Source of the DNA: an uncultured Gammaproteobacteria bacterium | Lineage (GTDB): Bacteria; Pseudomonadota; Gammaproteobacteria; Rariloculales; Rariloculaceae | NCBI GenBank assembly: GCA_946887385.1 | Contig: CAMPKU010000099.1 | Span: 1-14,593 of the forward strand | Direction: 5' to 3' | DNA length: 14,593 bases | In this document: in pieces, positions 7,558 to 13,451 of the stretch | Layout: each line of letters opens with the position of its first letter | Numbering within the stretch: position 1 is the stretch's first letter | Notes under the pieces: model-generated | The model's database searches: none | What the model was told of the DNA's origin: nothing | What the model saw: the letters and a program-made list of their open reading frames with translations, nothing else | Program-made: the position numbers and the translations under genes

Positions 7558-8415
7558 TCACGTAGCCGTTTCGCGCGTGCGCGGCCCCGCCGTGTCGCGG
7601 ATTTGCCGCACGAGCTCCTGAAGCCGCTGCATGATCGCCTCGAGCTTCGCGAGATCGGCGAAGCCGAGCTGCAGCACGTAATCGCCGTTCGGTCCCGGCC
7701 GAATCGAAACTTCCTCGCCGAGCTCTTGAGCGAGCTGCCGTTCGAGCCAGCGCGTCTGGATGTCGATGGCGCTCGACTTCGGCGGCCGCGGCGGTGCCGC
7801 GAGCATCGTCTTCACCGCCTTCTCCACCTTGCGCACCGACCAGCCGAGGCGTTTGGCCTTGCGAGCGAGCGCCACTTGCTGCTCTTTGTCGAGCGGCAGC
7901 AGCGCCCGCGCGTGGCCCATGTCGATCGCCCCTTCGATCAGCGCGCTCTGCACTTCGTCCGCAAGCTCCAGCAGCCGCAGGAAGTTCGTCACCGCCGCAC
8001 GCGACCGCCCGAGCGCCTTCGCGATCGCCTCGTGCGTCAACGCGAACTCGTCGATGAGCCGCAGCATCGAGCGCGCCTGATCGATGGGGTTCAAGTCCTC
8101 GCGCTGAAGATTCTCGATGAGCGCAACGGCCAGAGCGGATTGGTCCGTCAAGTCGCGAACGATCGCGGGCACGGTGGCAAGCCCGGCAAGGCGCGCAGCG
8201 CGCCAACGCCGCTCGCCCGCGACGATCTCGTAGCGCAAGGCGTCGGAGCCGGGCTGCGGCGCAACACTGCGGACGATCAGCGGCTGTAGCACGCCTTGCT
8301 CGCGGATGGACTCGGCGAGCTCGGCCAGGCTGTCCTCGCGCAGCTGCAGGCGCGGCTGGTACCGCCCCGGCTGGAGAGCATCGATGCCGAGCTCGAGTAC
8401 TTCGGGCTGCGCCAC
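7558..8415 (-). CDS. parB: ParB/Spo0J-family chromosome partitioning protein (orphan)
   Basis: This 285-residue protein has ParB domains in order. The N-terminal CTPase domain shows YQPR (19-22), the GERRWRAA box (67-74) and ENLQRED (101-107). A helix-turn-helix follows at about 126-149 (THEAIAKALGRSRAAVTNFLRLL), then the ParB linker with GAIDMGHARALLPL (162-175), and a C-terminal dimerisation segment (about 250-273). Family members clamp on parS DNA and spread in a CTP-dependent way. Two things are odd. The basic N-terminal GLGRGL peptide that stimulates ParA is missing, and no parA lies nearby. The frame cannot extend upstream, because the dehydrogenase's TGA is in the same frame 6 bases before the GTG start. 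There is no clear ribosome site of its own, so translational coupling to the dehydrogenase gene is likely. The family is certain; a role in segregation is not. Confidence 0.92.
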   Translation of the reverse strand: MAQPEVLELGIDALQPGRYQPRLQLREDSLAELAESIREQGVLQPLIVRSVAPQPGSDALRYEIVAGERRWRAARLAGLATVPAIVRDLTDQSALAVALIENLQREDLNPIDQARSMLRLIDEFALTHEAIAKALGRSRAAVTNFLRLLELADEVQSALIEGAIDMGHARALLPLDKEQQVALARKAKRLGWSVRKVEKAVKTMLAAPPRPPKSSAIDIQTRWLERQLAQELGEEVSIRPGPNGDYVLQLGFADLAKLEAIMQRLQELVRQIRDTAGPRTRETAT

Positions 8416-8421
8416 GGGCCG

Positions 8422-10047
8422 TCAGTCGCTCGGCAGCGCGAACGAGAACAAGGCGCTGCCCGCCGCGATCGCGACGTGCTGCCGCCCGTTCACGGCGTAA
8501 GTCATGGGAGCGGCGTTGATCTGCCCACCGAGCGATTCGCGCCACTTGAGCTCGCCCGTGCGCGCATCGAGCGCCAAAAAATAGCCTTCCCGCCCGCCGC
8601 CGAACACGAGATCGCCGGCCGTCGTAAGCACGCCGGCCCAGGTGATATCGGCCATGCGGTGCTCCCACTTCGGCTCGAGGGTATTCGGATCGTAAGCCCG
8701 AATCACGCCGTAGGCTTCGTCGTCGTTATTGAAGAAGGGCTCCAAATTCACCTGCCCCATTGCCGTTTGGCGGCGGTGGATGCCGGGCTGCTGCGGGAAC
8801 ATGCCCTCGAGCGCGACGATGCCGGAGTTCTCCCAGTGCGACACGTAGTAGAGACCCGTGCGCGGGCTGAACGACGTCGGCGCCCAGTTGATCGCGCCGT
8901 GCACGTGCGGCTGAAACAGCTTCGCCTCTTTCGTCACGTCCATGCCCGGCAAGCGCTGCAGGCGGCCTTGCGCGTCGAAGCCGCCGAACCAGTTGTGAAC
9001 CACGTACGGCTTGCCGGCGAGGAACTCGCCGGTGACGCGATCGAGCACGTACAAAATGCCGTTGCGATTCGCCCAGAGCATGACTTTGCGCGGTGTGCCG
9101 CGCCAATCGATATCGGCGAGCACCGGCACCTGCGTCGAGTCGTAGTCGAGCTCGTCATGCGGCGTGAATTGGTAATGCCACTTCAGCACGCCGGTATCGA
9201 CGTCGAGCGCCACCACGGAGTTGCTGTATAGGTTATCGCCGAGCCGCACGCTGCCGTCCCAGTCCGGCGCCGGATTGCCGGTGCCCCAGAACGCAAGATT
9301 CGTCTCCGGATCGTAGGCCGCTGCGTTCCAGACAGCGGCACCGCCCGTGCGCCACGAGTTGCCGGACCATGAATCGTTGCCGGGCTCGCCGGGCGCCGGG
9401 ATGGTGTAGAAGCGCCACGCTTCCTTGCCCGTCTTCGCGTCGAACGCCGAGATGTGACCGCGAATTCCCATATCGCCGCCGGCTGTGCCGACGATGACTT
9501 TGTCCTTGAACACGTTCGGCGACATCGTGATCGAAAAGTTTTGCCGCGCGTCGGCCACCACGGTGTCCCAGAGCAGCTTGCCGCTCTTCGCATCGATCGC
9601 GAGCAGGTGGGCGTCGATCGTGCCCATATACAAGGTGTCGCCGAGGATGGCGAGGCCGCGATTGACGCGGCCGCAGCAGGCACGCGCCTCGGGCGCGTTC
9701 TCGTGGTGGTACGTCCAAAACACGCGGCCCGTGGCCGCATCGAGCGCCACCACGTCGTTGGGCGCTTGCACCGTATACAGAATGCCGTCGACGACGAGCG
9801 CCGTGGCCTCGAACTTCTCGAGCGAGCGCGCTTGCCACACCCATTGCAGCTCGAGCTCGGCCACGGTGCTCGCGTTCACTTGATCGAGCAAGCTGTAGCG
9901 CTGATTGTCGAGCGTGGCGGAGTAGCTCAGCCTGTTGTGAGGCTGGCGCTCGGCATGTTGGATGCGCTCGAACGTAACTTGCGCCTGAAGCGGCAGGCCC
10001 GCGCCAAGCAGCGCCGCCATCCCGAGCCGACTTACCAGGGTTCTCAT
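8422..10047 (-). CDS. PQQ-dependent alcohol dehydrogenase-family quinoprotein, periplasmic
   Basis: This 541-residue protein has a Sec signal peptide (about 1-22, ending PLQAQ) and then an eight-bladed beta-propeller of the PQQ dehydrogenase family, with repeated blade motifs such as LDAATGRVFW, IDAKSGKLLW, FDAKTGKEAW and LDARTGELKW. Key residues seen: the adjacent Cys124-Cys125 (the PQQ-stacking disulfide of the family), Asn258 in GTGNP, the expected catalytic base Asp301, and a second acid, Asp303, in TPHDELDYDSTQ. An acid at the Asp303 position marks lanthanide-dependent members such as XoxF. The metal-binding Glu of the usual GAELG motif appears here as Asp192 (GGDMG). No heme domain is fused; the diheme cytochrome encoded 62 bases upstream is the probable electron acceptor. 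The ATG at 10047 follows a GAGG site by 9 bases. The frame stays open further upstream, but there it overlaps the cytochrome gene and is not protein-like. The substrate is unknown. Confidence 0.93.
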   Translation of the reverse strand: MRTLVSRLGMAALLGAGLPLQAQVTFERIQHAERQPHNRLSYSATLDNQRYSLLDQVNASTVAELELQWVWQARSLEKFEATALVVDGILYTVQAPNDVVALDAATGRVFWTYHHENAPEARACCGRVNRGLAILGDTLYMGTIDAHLLAIDAKSGKLLWDTVVADARQNFSITMSPNVFKDKVIVGTAGGDMGIRGHISAFDAKTGKEAWRFYTIPAPGEPGNDSWSGNSWRTGGAAVWNAAAYDPETNLAFWGTGNPAPDWDGSVRLGDNLYSNSVVALDVDTGVLKWHYQFTPHDELDYDSTQVPVLADIDWRGTPRKVMLWANRNGILYVLDRVTGEFLAGKPYVVHNWFGGFDAQGRLQRLPGMDVTKEAKLFQPHVHGAINWAPTSFSPRTGLYYVSHWENSGIVALEGMFPQQPGIHRRQTAMGQVNLEPFFNNDDEAYGVIRAYDPNTLEPKWEHRMADITWAGVLTTAGDLVFGGGREGYFLALDARTGELKWRESLGGQINAAPMTYAVNGRQHVAIAAGSALFSFALPSD

Positions 10048-10109
10048 GTGGCGCTGCCTCGCTGCCCGTTTACGCAGAAGTAACGATTCCAAGACCGACG
10101 AATACGCGC

Positions 10110-10874
10110 TCAAGGCGTGCCCTCGCCGCGCAGCGACAACAGGTAGCTTACGACGTCGGCGATCTCCGGCGTAGAAAGCGTGTCGCGCGCCGACGGCATC
10201 GGCGTGTCGTCGAACCCGTGCGCGGTGAGCGCGGCGATCTCGAACGAGCGCAGCCGCTCGTTCAGATCGAGAAGCTGCACGGTATAGGTGTCGCGATTCA
10301 AGAGCCGCCCGACGACGGGCTCGCCGCTCTTCGGCGTTACCTTGTAGAAGCGATTCTCGGGCTGCACCTCGGCTTTGGGATCGAGCAGCGAGCGCTCGAG
10401 CTCGGCTGCGCGGCGCAAGAGGCCGATGCGCGTCAGATCCGGGCCCACCCGCGAGCCTTCGCCGCGCACGGCGTGGCAGTCGCGGCACTCGCCCTTGCCC
10501 TCGAACAACGCGCGGCCGCGGCGCGCATCGCCATCGGCCGCCGTCTCTCGGCCTTCGCCCATCGAGCGCAGGTACTCGACCACGCGCAACGCTTGCTCGC
10601 GGTTCATGCCGGCATTGGCGAGCATCGGCGTGTTGGGGATGCCGCCGATGATGATGGCCGCGAGCTCGTCGTTCGAATAAGCGCGGCGCAACAGGCCGCG
10701 GCCGAAATCGATGCCGGCGATCAGATTGCCGTCGGGCCCGTGGCAGTTCGCGCACGACGCTTCGTAGACTCGCCGGCCGTCTTCGATGTCGAACGCGGTG
10801 GCATGCTGAGCGAGCGCCGTCTGCCCGAAGGCGGCTCCGAGCATGGCCAACCCTGCCGTCACGATCCGGTTCAT
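10110..10874 (-). CDS. Diheme c-type cytochrome with a C-terminal Pirellula/Verrucomicrobium-type heme-binding domain
   Basis: This 254-residue protein has a signal peptide (about 1-22, ending TALAQ). The first cytochrome c domain contains C41-ANC-H45, with Met84 (in PNTPM) or Met90 as candidate axial ligand. The second has C130-RDC-H134. It continues with GPDLTRIG, SLLDPKAEVQPENRFYKV, GEPVVGRLLNRDTYTVQLLD, then TPMPS (Met226, likely axial) and LSTPEIADVVSYL. That order matches the putative heme-binding domain described from Pirellula/Verrucomicrobium-type proteins (TIGR02603-like, from memory). It is the first gene before the PQQ dehydrogenase on the same strand and so is probably its electron acceptor in the periplasm, feeding a terminal oxidase. 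The ATG at 10874 has only a weak AAGG-like site. The cytochrome assignment is firm; the partnership is inferred from gene order. Confidence 0.92.
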   Translation of the reverse strand: MNRIVTAGLAMLGAAFGQTALAQHATAFDIEDGRRVYEASCANCHGPDGNLIAGIDFGRGLLRRAYSNDELAAIIIGGIPNTPMLANAGMNREQALRVVEYLRSMGEGRETAADGDARRGRALFEGKGECRDCHAVRGEGSRVGPDLTRIGLLRRAAELERSLLDPKAEVQPENRFYKVTPKSGEPVVGRLLNRDTYTVQLLDLNERLRSFEIAALTAHGFDDTPMPSARDTLSTPEIADVVSYLLSLRGEGTP

Positions 10875-11054
10875 CGCCGTTTTTCCCGCCTTGAGAGCGC
10901 GGCCAATACTACCGCCGGCCGTGCACGAGCGGAAATCTCCCGGCTACGGCCCCCCCGGCGCCCGGCACGGCGCGGCAGGCCGAGGATTCTTCGATTCCGG
11001 CGGCCGCGCTTCTGGGCGACAATACGCCGATCGATGGCGGTCGTTTGGAGCGGC
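10875..11054. promoter_or_regulatory. Divergent intergenic region between the cytochrome/PQQ and DUF1592/DUF1552 genes
   Basis: These 180 bases separate two divergent gene starts and must hold the promoters for both directions unless transcription enters from further away. On the minus strand a TAGTAT hexamer (plus-strand 10906-10911) lies about 31 bases before the cytochrome ATG and could be a -10 box, but no good -35 matches it. On the plus strand I see no convincing sigma-70 pair. The centre (about 10941-10978) is almost pure G and C. No clear operator palindrome is visible. Confidence 0.4.
11047..11050 (+). promoter_or_regulatory. Ribosome binding site deciding the start of the DUF1592-family gene
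   Basis: GGAG lies 4 bases before the ATG at 11055. The in-frame ATG at 11034 has no such site. The frame is also open far upstream, over the antisense strand of the cytochrome gene, where no protein is credible. Confidence 0.55.
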
Positions 11055-13436
11055 ATGCGACGTAATCAATGGCTAGCTGCGGCTGTGCTCGTAGGAGTAG
11101 TCGGAGCCGCGGCCGTCGAGATCGCCGCGCGCCTCGAACAGCGGCAGGAACAACAGCGTTTCGCGCTGCTCGACCGATACTGCACCGAGTGCCACAACGC
11201 GGCGGAGCTTGCGGGCGACATGTCGTTCGATGGCGTGACGCTCGCGGCCGTGCCGCAACACCCCGAGCAGTTCGAGGCGGCGATCGTCAAGCTGCGCGGC
11301 CGGTTGATGCCGCCGCCCGGCAATCCGCAACCCTCGCAAGGCGAAGTGGACGAGCTCGTTGCCACTCTAGAGCGCACGATTGACGAGCACGCGCCGCGCC
11401 AAGCCGGCTACGTGGCGGCGCAACGCCTCTCTCGCGCGGAGTACGCGCACGCGGTGAAGGCGCTACTCGATGTGGAGATCGATCCCGAGGAATACCTGCC
11501 CGCGGAAATCGAAGTGCACGGCTTTACGAACATCGCGGCCGCGCTGAGCACGTCGCCCGCGTTCGTCGAGCAATACGTCAACGCCGCGAGCGCCGTCGCG
11601 CACTTGGCCGTGGGCGAGCCGAAGCCGAAGGTCGCCACTGCCTATTTCCCGCCGCCCGGCGGCGGCCAAAACGCGTACGTCCCGGGAATGCCGCTCGGCA
11701 CGCGCGGCGGCACGAAGTTCAAGCACACGTTTCCGGCGGACGGCGAGTACCGCATTTCCATCGCCGGCGACTTGGGCGCCGGCCTATACCCGCGCGCTGT
11801 CGAGACACGGCACACACTCGTGGTGCTCGTCGACCGCCACGAGCAGTACCGCGCCGACATCGGCGGCGAGGAGGACCTCGCACTCATCAATACGGGCGGT
11901 GCGCCCGGGCGCGCCGAGCTCATGAAGCGCTTCACCGACATCCCGTTGCAGGTCACGGCCGGGACGCATGAGGTAGCAATCACCTTCATCGAGCGCTCGC
12001 GCGCCGCCGACGACGAGCAGATCGGCGGCGGCTCGGGCGACTTCTCGTTCGGCGGCGCGGGGCGTGTGCCGGGCATCTCCGGCGGCATCAACATGGTCGG
12101 GCCGTTCAACTCGACGGGCCTCACGCGAACCTCGAGCCGGCGTCTGTTGTTCGTGTGCGAGCCGGAAGTCGCCGAGCGCGAGCGCGAGTGCGCGGAGCAA
12201 ATCGCGACGAACCTCGCGCGCCGCGCATTCCGCCGGCCCGTGAACCAAGCCGATCTCGACCGGGTGATGCCGTTTTACGAGGAAGGCCGAAAAGGCGCCG
12301 GCGGTTTCGACGAAGGCATCGAGCTCATGACGGCCGCCGTGCTTTCGAGCCCCGATTTTCTTTACCGTGCGATCGCGCCGACCACCGACTCCACCGCGGT
12401 GAGCCAGGAGCTCACGGCGCTCGAGCTCGCGTCGCGGCTCTCCTTTTTCCTCTGGAGCCAGGGCCCCGACGACCGCTTGCTTGCGCTCGCGGAGTCGGGC
12501 GAGCTCAACGAACCGAGCGTGCTGCAAGAACAAGTGGAGCGCATGCTCGACGACGCGCGCGCCGAGGTGCTCGTGACGGGCTTCGCGGAGGGCTGGCTCG
12601 GGGTCGACGACCTCGAGGCCGTCGTACCCGACATGCTGCTCTTCCCCGAGTTCAGCGACGGGTTGCGGCAGGACTTCGCCACGGAGATGCGGCTGTTCCT
12701 CACAAGCGTGTTGCTCGAGGAGCGCAACGTGCAGGAGTTGCTGACGGCCGACTACACGTTCGTCAACGAGCGGCTTGCGCGGCATTACGGCATCGAGGGC
12801 GTCGCCGGGCCGCAGTTCCGGCGTGTCGTGCTCGACGATCCCGTGCGCCACGGGCTGCTCGGCAAGGGCTCGGTGCAGTTGCGCACGTCGTACGGCGACC
12901 GCACGTCGCCGGTGCTGCGCGGCGCCTGGGTGCTCGACAAGCTCATGGGCACGCCGCCGACTCCGCCGCCGCCCGGCGTCGAGACCAACTTGAGCACGCC
13001 CGAGGGCGAGCTGCCGAAGACGGTGCGGGCGCGCCTCGAGCAGCATCGCGAGGACGCGAGCTGCAACGCCTGTCACGGCGTCATCGATCCATACGGTTTG
13101 GCGCTCGAAAACTTCACGGCCATTGGCGCATGGCGCGACTTCGACGAGGACGCGAACGCCGCTATCGACGCGCGCACGGAGCTCACGGGCGGGCGATCCG
13201 TCGATGGGCCCGTGGCGCTGCGCGAGGCGCTGCTGGAGCGTGACGACCAGTTCGTGCAAGCGCTCACCGAGAAGCTCATGATGTATGCGATCGGGCGCGA
13301 GCTCGAGTACTACGACATGCCGCAGGTACGTGCCGTGGTGCGCGCCGCGAAGGCTCAGGATTACCGGTTCTCGGCGCTCGTGGCCGGCATCGTACAGAGC
13401 AACGCGTTTCGCCTGCAGGCCGTGCGGCGCGAATAG
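11055..13436 (+). CDS. Large diheme DUF1592-family protein (planctomycete-type DUF1587/1595/1592/1588/1585)
   Basis: This 793-residue protein starts with a basic end and one hydrophobic helix (about 6-25), read as an uncleaved anchor or signal that puts the rest in the periplasm. A planctomycete cytochrome C-type domain follows, with C43-TEC-H47 and the LMPPP motif (Met85, probable ligand). Next comes a DUF1587-like part (RLSRAEYAHAVKALLDV). Residues about 195-325 look like a beta-sandwich insert. Cys368 and Cys379 frame the DUF1595 segment ending LARRAFRRPV. DUF1592 spans about 450-580 (LELASRLSFFLWSQGPDD, FAEGWLGVDDL, DYTFVNERLARHYGI). DUF1588 spans about 590-695 (RHGLLGKGSVQL, TSPVLRGAWV) and ends in the second heme site C670-NAC-H674 with GVIDPYGLALENF. 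DUF1585 closes the protein (about 715-790). It is likely a redox protein; its substrate is unknown. It forms a probable operon with the DUF1552 gene 15 bases downstream. Confidence 0.92.
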   Translation: MRRNQWLAAAVLVGVVGAAAVEIAARLEQRQEQQRFALLDRYCTECHNAAELAGDMSFDGVTLAAVPQHPEQFEAAIVKLRGRLMPPPGNPQPSQGEVDELVATLERTIDEHAPRQAGYVAAQRLSRAEYAHAVKALLDVEIDPEEYLPAEIEVHGFTNIAAALSTSPAFVEQYVNAASAVAHLAVGEPKPKVATAYFPPPGGGQNAYVPGMPLGTRGGTKFKHTFPADGEYRISIAGDLGAGLYPRAVETRHTLVVLVDRHEQYRADIGGEEDLALINTGGAPGRAELMKRFTDIPLQVTAGTHEVAITFIERSRAADDEQIGGGSGDFSFGGAGRVPGISGGINMVGPFNSTGLTRTSSRRLLFVCEPEVAERERECAEQIATNLARRAFRRPVNQADLDRVMPFYEEGRKGAGGFDEGIELMTAAVLSSPDFLYRAIAPTTDSTAVSQELTALELASRLSFFLWSQGPDDRLLALAESGELNEPSVLQEQVERMLDDARAEVLVTGFAEGWLGVDDLEAVVPDMLLFPEFSDGLRQDFATEMRLFLTSVLLEERNVQELLTADYTFVNERLARHYGIEGVAGPQFRRVVLDDPVRHGLLGKGSVQLRTSYGDRTSPVLRGAWVLDKLMGTPPTPPPPGVETNLSTPEGELPKTVRARLEQHREDASCNACHGVIDPYGLALENFTAIGAWRDFDEDANAAIDARTELTGGRSVDGPVALREALLERDDQFVQALTEKLMMYAIGRELEYYDMPQVRAVVRAAKAQDYRFSALVAGIVQSNAFRLQAVRRE

Positions 13437-13437
13437 T

Positions 13438-13444
13438 AGGGGAG
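13438..13444 (+). promoter_or_regulatory. Ribosome binding site of the DUF1552 gene
   Basis: AGGGGAG ends 7 bases before the ATG at 13452, just after the TAG stop (13434-13436) of the previous gene. It supports this start and operon-like linkage of the two genes. Confidence 0.6.
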
Positions 13445-13451
13445 TTACACC

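Noticed and set aside
8413..8424. Stop-codon readthrough joining the PQQ dehydrogenase to ParB (same frame, TGA followed by CGG)
   Set aside because: Sharing a frame has a one-in-three chance, and a periplasmic enzyme fused to a cytoplasmic DNA-binding protein makes no cellular sense. Ordinary translational coupling explains the short gap.
7523..8668. A 381-codon minus-strand frame overlapping parB
   Set aside because: It is in a different frame from parB, is Arg/Ala-rich, and lacks motifs, while parB shows all its conserved boxes.
10048..10755. Upstream extension of the PQQ dehydrogenase frame
   Set aside because: It overlaps the cytochrome gene in another frame and gives Arg-rich non-protein-like sequence. 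The signal peptide begins at 10047.
10218..11054. Open frame continuing about 840 bases upstream of the DUF1592-family start, antisense to the cytochrome gene
   Set aside because: The translation there is low-complexity and rich in Arg and Ala, as expected from the opposite strand of a GC-rich gene. A ribosome site and a hydrophobic N-terminus mark the real start at 11055.
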